Program-made: the position numbers and the translations under genes | DNA from: Adineta ricciae | Taxonomy: Eukaryota > Rotifera > Eurotatoria > Adinetida > Adinetidae | Reading direction: 5' to 3' | Assembly: GCA_905250025.1 (NCBI GenBank) | Contig: CAJNOJ010000009.1 | Location: 744,001-808,000, forward strand | DNA length: 64,000 nt | Notes under the pieces: generated by a model | Told to the model about the DNA's origin: nothing | Databases searched by the model: none | What the model saw: only the letters and a program-made list of their open reading frames with translations | Shown here: positions 10,178 through 21,601 of the stretch, in pieces | How positions within the stretch are numbered: position 1 is the stretch's first letter | Layout of the letters: each line of letters starts with the position of its first letter

Positions 10178-12126
10178 ATGACGTCCTTAGCGAGTTCAGT
10201 GTCAAAGAATGTCGACGGATTTCTTCAATTCATAAATAAAAGTCCAACGGCATTCCATTGTAAGTATTCTCTCGGCTGAGGGACTGGCTTTATTTGAATC
10301 AATTCATCTAATATCTTTGAGGTGTCGATCTCGTGAAGAAAACATTGACTTCATCCGGTTTCAAGGAATTGCGAGAAAGTGAACAATGGAATATTGAACC
10401 GATGGGAAAAGTAAGCGAACAGCGAGAATGAGAAGAGTCACAACGTGTTTTCTCGTAGTATTTCGTTATTAAAAATGGCTCGTGCATTGCAGCATTCGCC
10501 GTAGGTGGAAAATATCAAAATGGAAACGGATTTGCTCTAACAGCTACGCATACAGATTCGCCTCATCTACGCGTATGTTATTCGAACATCGTTTTGTTAA
10601 TTAAAACTCGGGAAATACACATTATTGACACTATGTAGGTCAAACCTGTTTCGAAACGTGACGTATGTGATTATTTACAAGTTAACGTTGAATGCTATGG
10701 AGGTGGTATTTGGCATACTTGGTTTGATCGGGATTTGACACTAGCGGGACGGGTTTTCTATCGAGTTCGTTCTAAGGCGTCTTGTTGAATTATTAATGTT
10801 GATAGTTTCTTTTTTAAATTTAGAAAAGTACCGATAAAATTAGTCAACATTTGGTGCATATTAATCGGCCTATACTTCGTGTGCCAACCATCGCCATTCA
10901 TCTTAAGCGTGATACAAATGAAAAATTAGAAATTAACAAACAGGATCATTTGTACGAGCATCGTTTTCTCTCACTAATCATGTGTTCGGAAATCTTTCTT
11001 TAGACAAGCTGTTCTATCGTTGAAAACTGAAGAAGAATTGAATAAATCATGTAAAAAAGAAGAACCTTGTGAAGGCAACAAAGTTTCTACTGATGAAGTA
11101 TGTTCTTTACTTTGATTTATTTATCCTCGTTAAGAAAAAAAACATTTGTTTAGTCAAAAAAACATCATAGTCAATTACTGGAATTGCTTGCCGAAGAATG
11201 TCAATGTCCAGCCGGTGATATTATCAACTTCGATTTGATCCTTGCCGATACCCAACCATCATGTGTTGGCGGCTTACGAAATGAATTCATCTATTCAGGT
11301 CGATTGGATAATCAAATGAGTGCTTATTGTGCTATTCAAGTAGATTATTATTTTGATTAGATCGATATTTATCCTTCTCTCACTTTCAAGGGTCTCATTC
11401 ATTCGTTGGATACACTTGCAGAAGATACTTTTATCCGTGGCGCTTTGTTATATGATAACGAAGAAGTAGATACCGTTCATGTTTTCTACTGAATGATTAC
11501 TGTTCGGTAATTTTAGATTGGTTCGGAAAGTGCACAAGGTGCAATGAGTGAATTCACTCAACATACCCTACGTCGCATGACGCGTGATGAATACGAACGT
11601 TCCATTTCCAATTCATTTCTTGTTTCGGCTGATATGGCTCGTATGTCGCTGACACACTCATTCAAATTGATTGATCTGTATTTTTAGATGCCATTCATCC
11701 AAACTATAGCAGTCTCCATGATCGGGACCATCAACCATCATTAGTCAATGGTGGTGTTGTGGTCAAAACGAATTGTAATAATCGCTATGCTACAACAGCA
11801 TTTACCGCAACAGTTGTGAAGGAAATCGCCCGAATCAGTAATGTTCCTGTGCAGGAGTTTTGTATGCGAAATGATATGCCGTGCGGAACAACGGTTGGTC
11901 CAATCATTTCATCACGTCTTGGAATGTATACTGTTGATGTTGGTGCGCCCCAATTGTCGATGCATTCTATCCGTGAAATGACATCAACACAAACATTGGA
12001 ATACTATTTAGAGTTTTTTAAAGTAAACACATACGATTAATCGGCTTTCGTCATGTTTGCTTGAAATTTTTCTTCTAGGGATTCTACAAGAACTTTAAAC
12101 GAGTTTACGATTCAATTGACCATTAG
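10178..12126 (+). CDS. DNPEP: Aspartyl aminopeptidase (peptidase family M18)
   Basis: Cytosolic dodecameric metallopeptidase that removes N-terminal Asp/Glu. ATG at 10178 opens [20 protein letters not shown], the expected start for the family. About ten short introns. Family motifs in order: THTDSPHLR (zinc ligand His), [13 protein letters not shown], a Lys/Glu-rich loop around 11030-11100, [12 protein letters not shown] (bridging Asp), [13 protein letters not shown] (catalytic and ligand Glu, spliced across an intron at 11470-11518), SADMAHAIHPNY (Asp ligand), [17 protein letters not shown], and SMHSIREM with the last His ligand. The last exon [15 protein letters not shown] ends in TAG at 12124-12126. 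All metal ligands are present, so the enzyme should be active. The next gene's start codon is only 125 bp downstream. Confidence 0.97.
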
Positions 12127-12251
12127 ATTATCTGATGATTTCTACTCTAAAAGAGACCCGCTGTTTTTTTTTAACTAGTTGATTTAGAAAGAAATTCATT
12201 AATAAACATGAGACGGTGACATATATTGTTGGAAACATTTTAGATAAAGTC

Positions 12252-13830
12252 ATGATGGAAGAAAATCTCATTCCACCGAGCGAACATCCAGTTCGCATAC
12301 GTTGGTTAAACGCAGTTGGTAAACCTTCCTGTTGTCATTTGCAATTCCATTTATTTATTCTTTTCTCTCTTCCAAGAACAACATCCAGCAATTCCAAAAC
12401 CTGTCGCACAGCATCCTCAAACACCAGCCATAAAAATGAATAAAATGACTGCTCCATCTGGAATATCCAAAGCACGTACTAAGGTTTGTTTTCAATCGAC
12501 TTGATGACACTAGGCGTAGTTTTCTTTTGCAAAACAAGAAACCTTGAAACTTTTGTGAGTTGAACATGACTTGCAAACATAAATGGAAGAATTCTCTCGA
12601 TTAGAAGAACTAAGACTTTTCTTTAGGTTGCAAGTGCAACAAATGTTGTTCGATTTTCTGATCAATCTGCGACAGTAAAGTCCGTCGACATGTCAATACA
12701 ATCGTCGAAAGGCTTGAAAGAACTGAGCGCTGAAGATAAATTGAAAATCGCCAATTTAATTAAAGAATTAGCTCGGTAGTAACCTTCAAAGTTTCATTCA
12801 GGATTTGACCATATTTCTATCGATGTTTTAGTGTCGGTCATGAGAAAGAATTAATTGAAGATAAACTTGAACAAGAACGGAAGCAATTCGAAGTACAAAT
12901 GAAAGCGTTATTAACCGATTATGACAAGCTAATGAAAGATAATCAAAGTAATCCGATTACAGCACGATTTCGACCTTATTTTCAAGCATTTGATCTAGAA
13001 CTTCTCACTCGTTACAATGAAACCAAAGCAGTTTTGACTGACTTCGAAAAAAAATCTCAATTATCATCAAGAACATACGAATTTCCAAATCCTCAACGAG
13101 TACATATTTGCATGTCTTATTTCTTTTATTCCTCTTTCTCTCTCGACTTTTCTTTAGTCTTCCACGCCCATCGATATACTCTCTGTCAAAGAGCAGCCCA
13201 CAACTCGTTCAGATACTGTTCCACCAACTCGCACAGCAAATGCCATCTTAACAGAACAATTTCATTTGAAACAATTGATGATGGAAAAGCAGTTGACATT
13301 GCTTCACAAACAAGTGTGCCATTATCATCATCATCTTCAGAGTAGAAATGGAATTATGCTGTTTTTTTCTGTGTTTCTTTAGCAACAAATACTTGAGAAA
13401 GAACTTCAGCAACGAAATGCAAATTCATCACTTGAACAAGCAGTAAAGCCCATCCAGACTGTAACTCGATCAACTTCACCATTGAAATACGAACCTAAAG
13501 TAGATGTGGCAGAACGCGCAACATCACCTGTTAAACAAACAAAATCAGTTGTGAAGTAATACAGCTCAGTTCTCTTTTACCTACAATTGTCATCTATTTT
13601 GTAGAGCCACTGAAAGACAAATAAGCCGTCCGATTCAAACGCAACGCGCGACTCTTGATACCAATGACGAAGATCTTTTGATTTTATCATTGAATGAGTC
13701 CTTGCATGAACAGTTACCGAAAACTGTCCCTCCGACCATGAAATCTCGTGTTCATTCCAATCCGCCAACGAACTTGTTTGCCGATTCGGAAGAACAAAAT
13801 CTTCTCAAAGATATCTTTTTCATTTGTTAA
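12252..13830 (+). CDS. Hinderin-like coiled-coil protein (KIAA1328-like)
   Basis: About seven exons. Start taken at the first of two tandem ATGs (12252, MMEENLIPPSEHP); the ATG further upstream at about 12207 hits a stop after three codons. The most telling segment is KELSAEDKLKIANLIKELAR followed across an intron by VGHEKELIEDKLEQERKQFE, which strongly recalls human hinderin (KIAA1328), an SMC3-interacting coiled-coil protein. The rest is low-complexity Thr/Pro/Ser linkers and a second coiled coil LHKQ|QQILEKELQQRNANSS. The C-terminus NLFADSEEQNLLKDIFFIC ends at 13828-13830. Molecular function in rotifers is unknown. A long T run and an AG lie in the 125 bp between this gene and the aminopeptidase stop, so it may be the downstream member of an operon. 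Confidence 0.6.
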
Positions 13831-15163
13831 TATTCCGCCCATAAATATTTCCAGGTTTTGTTAATATACAATGTAGAATGAAATAAATATTCCAGTTTTT
13901 GTTTGTTTTCATCTCTTCAATATTTATCTTCGAATTCATCATTGATAAAATTGTCCTTTTCTTTTCTCGTTTTATATGCCATTTACAAGCGATGACATTA
14001 CTAAAACATAATTGTACTCAAGTGCTACGCATCAACGAACACGATATGTCTATTAACTATCATTTATTCGCACTTTAAATATCAATGAAGGAAAAAGAAT
14101 TGTATGTTTGTAGATACATTAACGTCATTTTCTTGCTAATTGTCTTTACATTGTATGCTAGACATTTTCTCTTTCATTAAACCGGAAGGAGGAAAACGAA
14201 GAATGAATGATGTTAATGATAAGGGTATACATTTGAGACTAGACATATTTATTTTTGAGGCCTTTTGTCCTTGATAATATAAGATAGACAATTCGAACAA
14301 CGACGAAAAAAATTTGACAGCTAAAGCCTAGATCATATACATTTTTATTAAGTTGTTGATCGACGTTAGTCCGCTAATCGTTTTGATGCATACGATTCGT
14401 CGAGACGCAAATCGATGACTTAAGTAAATAAAAATCAGGTAAAAAAACACGAGGGAAAGAGAAAAAAGAGTCGTCAATGTATGTAAAAATATGAATCAAC
14501 TATAACTCTGGTACTCATTTATTTCGTACATAAACGCACATTCTCCTTTTCTTTCAATCAATGCCGAAGTTTTGTTTTGTCGTTAGTTGATTATATAGAT
14601 GTAATAGAGAGAAAAATCTACGCTGAATAGTAAAATACTTTCACAAATGTGCTATTGTTAAATGCAGCATATATTTTCCTTTTGATTTACCTTGGAAGAG
14701 ATGAAAAATAAAATATGCCACTATAGGCTTCGATAATTTTCATTGGCAATACAATACAATCAATTGGTTATATATATATATCGGTGTGGATATTCGTACA
14801 TATGTCGTTGGTAAGATGATCTATTTGCCTTTGTCGATTTTGAAAAGAGAGTAAGCTTAAGTAAAAGGTGTAATTTGTTTTTGGGTTATATAAATAAAAG
14901 AAGTCTGATTCAGGTAAGAAACGCTTTTTTTGTTTCGACACTTAACAAGATCTCTTCTGTATCAACATGTGCGCGTACAATACGTCATGTCGAGAGAAGT
15001 TGTTGTTTTTTTCCTTCTTCTTCTTCTTTCCATTTCTTTTTCTTTTCTTGTAGATTAACACGCATACAGAATGCTCCTAGTTTCATTTGTTTTTATTCAA
15101 TAAAAAAGAAAAGAAAAGAAAACTTTTCATCACCAGTCACTTCGTCATTCTTCAAATCAAAAG
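13831..15163. other. Intergenic region upstream of RBR ligase
   Basis: About 1.3 kb. AT rich, with a short TATATATATA tract near 14771 and T/C-rich runs at 14999-15045. Open frames here are low-complexity and not convincing. Presumed 3' UTR of the hinderin-like gene and promoter of the RBR gene. Confidence 0.4.
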
Positions 15164-17211
15164 ATGCATTCTGGTGAAATATCTACGTCCAATACAAAGA
15201 AACACCATCGAATTCATCCGATCAATGATGCAAGTTCTTCGACGAATGATCATCCAAAAGCTCATACAATCTTGAATCTTTTGCCGAATGACGAAGATGT
15301 ATCGTTGCCATCTCATCCCACAAATCAACGAACCTATTCGCAAACATCAAACTCATCATCGTCGATCGACATTCGAGCAACAGACGTTATCAAACGCATC
15401 ACAAGTCCATCGAGCACAGTGTCAACTACGGATGAAATACTTCCTCAAACATTCTTCCGTCGTATGTCAGCTAGTTTTCACATGAACTCGTTAGTAGCAA
15501 ATACAAACTCAGCATTGGGACCATCGGCAACTGTTCTACCAGCGGTACACGATGTAAATTCAACGATCAATGCCGATGAGAACTGTGCTCATTCAATGAT
15601 AACGACGATTACGAATGTATATAACAACACCAACGAATGTGAAATCTGTTATTCATCAAATGAATGTGAAAATTTACAAATGTGTAAACATAGTTTCTGT
15701 TCTACATGTTTACAGACGTATTTAATCGATAAAATACGAAACGGTTGTCCAGGATTACTAGAATGTCCACATAGCGATTGTAAACAAATCGTGCATCCAA
15801 ACGATATCAAAAGAATACTAAATGAAGGCCAATTGTACGAACGGTACGAATTATTTATGCTAAGACGAGTTCTACAGAAAATGCCCGATACTCGATGGTG
15901 TCCGTACGTAGAAAACTGATGATTTAATCCAATATCTCTTTCTCTCGCAAACATGTTTTAGTTATCCGAATTGTAATTTTGCTATCTTGGTTGAAAATGC
16001 ACGCAAAGCAAGTAAATTCGATTGTCCAGTTTGTAAACAACCTTTTTGCCAACGTTGTTCACAAATCTGGCATCCGAACTTAACGTGTGAACTGGCTTCC
16101 GTTCAACGTGCTGCTCAAGATCCAACTCTGGAAATGTTAATGAAATCAAGTTCAACTGGCGGACACATTCGACCATGCCCACGTTGTAAGTTCTCGCTTA
16201 TTACTTGTGAGAAAAGAACTTGTCGAACTCGATACACAGTAGAAATATGAATCAATTTCTTGGGTTTTTTTTGCTCAAGGATAAACTTTCACCATCGTGT
16301 ATTTTGTTACTCGACAATGACAAGTTCTCAAATATTGCACAGCGCAGATTTTGACCGATGTAGATCAAAATACATTTCAATTATGAAGAGAGAAAAAGAA
16401 CACATCCTGCCGAAGTCGTTCTCATCATTAATAATAAAGATATGGTAGTATATACGCATTTTTCATCTATCAGAATATGAGAGTCGAACGAGGAAAAGTA
16501 AAATGTAATAAATTATTAGTGATTAATGATGCTGATTGGAATATCGATTGAAAGCGTTGAAACTACTCTGTCAATATTTACTCGTTTTAGACAATAATTT
16601 TTAAATAGCATGTTTTTTTTTATAATTATCAAATCGTTCGAGAGCTAAAAATAGAAATTTATCTATCATCCTGTTGGACAAAAGAGAAGAAATTTTAAAA
16701 TGAACTTCATCTTTGTAACACGATTGTTTTCATCTTTCTAGGTAAAAGTCCAATAGAAAAATTGAATGATGGTTCGTGTAATCATATTCGTTGTGCCATA
16801 TGTACATGTGAATTTTGTTGGTTATGCATGAAAGAAGTTGATAATTTACATTTCATTACGCCAACTGGTTGTACATTTTACGGACAGAAGCGTTGGTCGA
16901 AGCGCAAATCTATCTTATTTCTAATCCTCTCATGGATTTTGACCCCAATTCTTGCAATATTATTAATCATTCTAGCTATTCCAGTCCTATTAATATTATT
17001 ACCAATAGTGATGACAAGAAAATTCTATCAGCACACAGTTGATATACAAATCGGCTCCTGTCGCCGATTTATTCTCTGTACATTTGTTCTAATTAGTACG
17101 TTTATTTTAACACCGTTAATTTTACTACTCGCTTTAGTTATTGGTATCCCATTGTTGATTTTTTTTATTTATTTTTATATGCCAAAAAGATATATATCAG
17201 CGAATTTCTAG
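15164..17211 (+). CDS. RING-between-RING E3 ubiquitin ligase, RNF19 (dorfin) type
   Basis: Membrane-anchored RBR ligase. Ser/Thr-rich N-terminal 150 residues, then RING1 (CEICYSSNECENLQMCKHSFC, residues about 159-183), IBR (YPNCNFAILVENARKASKFDCPVCKQPFCQRC, exons joined CC|T giving Pro) and RING2 CPRC|KSPIEKLNDGSCNHIRCAICTCEFCWLC; the Cys of DGSCNH is the expected thioester-forming catalytic residue. GCTFYGQKRWSKRKSI then leads to two long hydrophobic segments (about ILFLILSWILTPILAILLII and TFVLISTFILTPLILLLALV), as in RNF19A/B. The 556-bp intron at 16186-16741 splits RING2 and is far longer than the other introns. The C-terminus is short (ends YISANF at 17211); vertebrate RNF19 has a long tail here that is absent. 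Confidence 0.93.
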
Positions 17212-17361
17212 CACAAAAGGCAAATCCTTGTTTTCTTTTGTTTTGTTGTTAATATTATTTTTATTGAGTACGCATCAAATGTTAAATGTATGTGTAAGAC
17301 GAGAAAAGAGAAACGAAAGAAAGATGAAAATTCTATTAATGTACATAGATTTTGTTTGATT

Positions 17362-19165
17362 TTAAGCGATTGTACAAGCACTTTCGGACGGTGGCATACC
17401 CTGTGGAATAGGCATTTCATGGGCTTCTTTGACATCGCGAGCATGTTTATCTTCTTTATATGCCTAGAAATAATCATGTTAACATTTTAATTATTGAAAG
17501 AAAAACGACTGTACTTTGCCAACATTTCGGCCGATGTCAAACGCGCGATAAGCATCAGCGGAGAAAAGTGAATTCAACTTCGCTGGAATGTACTCTTCAG
17601 CAGGTAGAATTCCATGCATTGGATTTCCATCCAATGGTAGTAAATCAGTTGCCGCTCTCTTGTGATGCCTGAACAGATAGAAATTATCAATAGTAGATGA
17701 GAATGTTTTGTCTAAAAGGATGACATACATGACATTGTTTTCAAATTCAATCGTTGATTGAACACGACGAATTAATGAATCTAATTGAAGAAAGAATGGA
17801 TGCCGTTGTGGAGATCCAGCTCCTTTTGTTTTGGAATATTGTTCACAGAAATTAGCTGCTTGTTGTTGAACTGAGAAGATGAACGGAATGAAGAAAAAAT
17901 TCACAGACGCTGCGACTCACCTTTGCTTGCTTCTTCAGCAGTTCTCAATGCATTTGGCGCGTCATTCTTTTTTAAAAATTCTAATGCTTGATATGCTCGT
18001 GCCTAACATCAGGTATATGTATGAAATTAAATCGTTTTCATTCGATTCTTACTTCGGCTAAATAGAATTTAGCTTTTAAACCAAAATACATACGCCATTG
18101 GCCAACGACTTTATCGTCGAATGATGTCAATTGTTGGCCTAGATGTATATATATATTGACATTCTATTTCACACCAATCTATTCAATTGATCTTACCTCC
18201 CATTTCAAAATATTGTGAAATTTGATTACTAATACTCGAAATCAGTGTATTATCCTGTTTTGCATTGATTGCTCGAGCTAGTGTAACTAGAAATAGGCAA
18301 ACAAAGAGACTCGTTACATATGTGTTCGTAAAAGTGAAGAAAGTTTACCCTCATGAAACTCTCCTAAACAACTGTAGTAATAAGCAGCGATGATTTTCTC
18401 ATTCACATCGGAGCATGCAGGCAATTTGACATTATGTAATTTTCGTATTTCAACATCCTAGTCGGTTGAAAAATAAAGTTTTAGCGGCAAATAGTAAAGA
18501 AAACGAACCATGACGTATTTGAACATTCCAGCAGCGATTCGAAGTGATTTATGAACATCCAGCGCATCTTTATCGCTTGGTCTATAACGAACAATGGATT
18601 GAAGTAGAAGATTTTCAAGTTTATCCTGTTATTGAACATACGTGCTACTTTTAGAAGCGACATATGCGGCGTGCTTTGTATACCACATGGCAACATTCAA
18701 TGTCATACAACAAACTTCGAATTGTGCATCTTGAACATCTCTAAATGGAATTGATTTCTTTTGTACAACATTTTCTTTTTCTTCAATCTTGTAACATACG
18801 TAATTGTATCGAGTTTCGTTAAGGAATCAGTCCAGTAAAATTTCGTTGTATAGCGCAATTTCGAATCATCACTCGCACCATCCGGTGCAGTAAGAAAGCC
18901 AGATAATAAAGAGATATATTTGTCAAACAAATCTCGCACGGTGGGTGTTTCAAGTGTTGGATTACACAACGATTGTAACAGTTCCAAACGTATTTGTCGT
19001 AATTGACTATTACAAAGCAACAATTCATCATAATTTCCTTACAGAAATAACCTACTGGCATATTTGCATGGCATCAGTGCTCGATGGCGATGTTCGATGA
19101 TCAAACGACACAGCAGCCGTTGATTTCAAAGGATTTCGGTGGAACCAGTGATTAATTGTAAACAT
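17362..19165 (-). CDS. BROX: BRO1 domain-containing protein BROX, with C-terminal CaaX box
   Basis: ESCRT-associated BRO1 protein. ATG at 19163-19165 gives MFTINHWFHRNPLKSTAAVS, nearly the same as the N-terminus of human BROX (which has THWFHRNPLKATA). Further recognisable pieces are TPTVRDLFDKYISLLSGFL, SKLRYTTKFYWTDSL, a Tyr/Ala-rich helical middle (YKLDN..., AYRAFDIGRN) and a polar C-terminal tail. The ORF ends ...PPSESACTIA then stop at 17362-17364. Cys-Thr-Ile-Ala is a legitimate CaaX farnesylation signal; human BROX ends in CYIS and is farnesylated. About nine short introns; the first starts within the codon after MQIC (CA|T gives His). TTTACAG stands directly before the ATG. It converges with the RBR gene, leaving 150 bp between stops. 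Confidence 0.93.
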
Positions 19166-21601
19166 CTGTAAACGTGAAATAACGTCAATGAGTAATAGAA
19201 TTTACATTTATCACTGAACTTTAAATAGACATATTTTATTTGAAGAAGAGATAAAGAAAAGGTGAGAAAAAAGTCTTTGAGAAGTTTCTTCTCTTTTTTT
19301 TTGTTAAGAATAAGATGACAAGCAAAGTAAGCTACTGACTAATTTGCTGTTCATGAGTCATGATGTTTAGATCCGTGCTGTACCATGACAATTTATATCT
19401 ACCAATGAGAATCGAGTGCGATAATCAATTGTCGTGCGTGAACTAAAAAATAAGAAGCACAAGGCGTAGTCTCAAATTACAACAAGATCAGCTAAAAGAC
19501 GAGAAGTTTATGCACGTCTTCGACCATCGAAATTAGAAACATTCATGTCGCAAATGAATTATATTCAGAGATTAAGATCTTATGAGAGAATAATTCAATT
19601 TGCAAATGAATTTTTATAAAAGTTCTTTTCTGAATAAACTTGAGAGCATAGCCGTTGAAAAAGATTTTCCAATATTCTTTCATCAACACGAACACATGAA
19701 ATACTATTTCGATAAATACTCAATCGATCACATGCAGTTCGACATGAATTTTCTTTTTATTTACTTTCAGATCACCTTCTTCGTTTCAGTATTGTACAAC
19801 AACGTGCTTCTTGATCTTGAAGATTCTGTTATAGCTATAGTAATATTAGACGTCTATCCTATCCGAATAATATCACTTAGTATTGAGCGTTTGCGAATAG
19901 CTGTCCAATAATTGTTCGAACAATATCCAAAATAGTCCTTCGACAAAATTGATGTACATGACAGTGATGTTTCTTTTAACCACGCCGAATTTCGTTTGAA
20001 AGACGAAAGAAAATAAATTGACCTGTGATTTTCTTTCGAATGAATGTCGGGACATTTTTTTGTATTTATCCATTAGATAGCGTGCTAGTTTCAGCTCACA
20101 TGCACACAATGATTTTACGCTGTTCCATCTAATCATTCTTCGACATGATCGTATTGATTCGCTTGCTCGTTTCGTTACAGTTTACTTAACGGATTCTAAG
20201 CATGAATCCATCTTTTGAATGTACATCGAACAAAATTTGTGAGCAATCGATACTCGTTACTGTAAACGAAGAAAGCAGGCTTTCTGTTCACTTTCAGTTG
20301 AATAGAAGAGAATATTAATATACAAAAGTAAAACCGGTTGTTCTTTTTTAAATGAGTCAACCATGTTCTACCTTACATTTAGAATACCGTCACAATGAAT
20401 CTGAACAATACGGAATTACGCTAGTTATAAAAGAGCTTGGTTGTAGATCAATTCCGTCAGTTTCTTCCTGTTTGTATATGATTATTCAAAACCAAGCTAT
20501 TCGATTATCATTGGTAGTTCAATACCTATGCTTTTATGTTCGTCTCAGACTTTTTAGTTTCAAGTTTTCTTTGTCAAGCAGATGGAAAATAATAAAATAA
20601 AATTGACGAATGAAGTCACTCGAGTCGTCAAAGTTTAGCGATTCAATTTATTAATTTTGTTAAAGTCATTTCTGCCGGTAAAGATCATCATGAAAAAACA
20701 TAACTCACACAAATTCATAAGTCAATTGAAGCATCGCGCTATAAAACATGTAAATTTAAGCATTCCTAGTATCAGTAGTTTCCATTAGCTTATGAGAAGG
20801 ACTGTTTTACAAATATGGCGATCGATTTCGCTGTAAGAGTTTCCCGTTACAACTATTTCAAATCGCATATCTATTGATATTTATGAAAAGTTTCATTACA
20901 AAACTTATGATGAAAAAATTCCCACTAACAGGGATTACGATTGTCAACGCGAATTTTCTTACTGTTTGGATTTTATCTGCTTGATTTATTTAACAATGAA
21001 CTAAAAAGTAAAGCTGTTCACAATTAACTGATTACAGTTGAAGAACTTGAACAGTTTCCTGGCGGGAGTGTTGCAAGAAAAAGAAAGAATTCGTTTGCGT
21101 AAGTCAATGTTAGTGAGTGCCCAAAAAGAATTTTACGAAGTAAAACCATATTTTTTTATTTAGGAAGAAATGATCCTGATTGCTTTGTTGATTAATGATT
21201 TTGTTTTCTTTAATTCATCAGTTTTTCTCTTGTCCTGGATTCATTACTCTTGCATCAAAATTATCCAGATTGAAATACAAGAGATGAGTTAGCTAAACAG
21301 TCTCATGTTAGTGAAATTCCAAATTTGATTTTCTTGGAGACGGATTCAACTGATATTGTTTAAGCTGATCGTTCACAAAGAAAAGGTTTCCCGTGCAAAT
21401 TTCTACCATAAACTAAACGAATTCTGGAATTTCATGGTAAAAAAGTGAACGCATGAATGCAAGCAACGAAACTAATGATCCATTCTTGGAAACAAAGCTT
21501 CCATGTTGATATTGATCGAATATTCTTACTGATATGAACTCTTTATCAGATTGACGATCATATATTTTCAACAATCGGAAAAAAATACAACGATCAGGTC
21601 T
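19166..21601. pseudogene. 2.4 kb region without intact genes, holding decayed coding stretches
   Basis: No intact ORF of note. Some parts still look like coding DNA. Plus strand 19474-19614 reads about 47 codons without a stop (TTRSAKRREVYARLRPSKLE and on). A 20-residue exon-like piece at about 21040-21101 (EELEQFPGGSVARKRKNSFA) is flanked by ATTACAG and GTAAGT. At 21275-21560 a frame includes ELAKQSHVSEIPNLIFLETD but is broken by several TAA/TGA codons. I do not recognise the family or families. The best reading is one or more dead genes between the BROX promoter and the amylase 3' end. The boundaries are only the gap limits. Confidence 0.35.
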
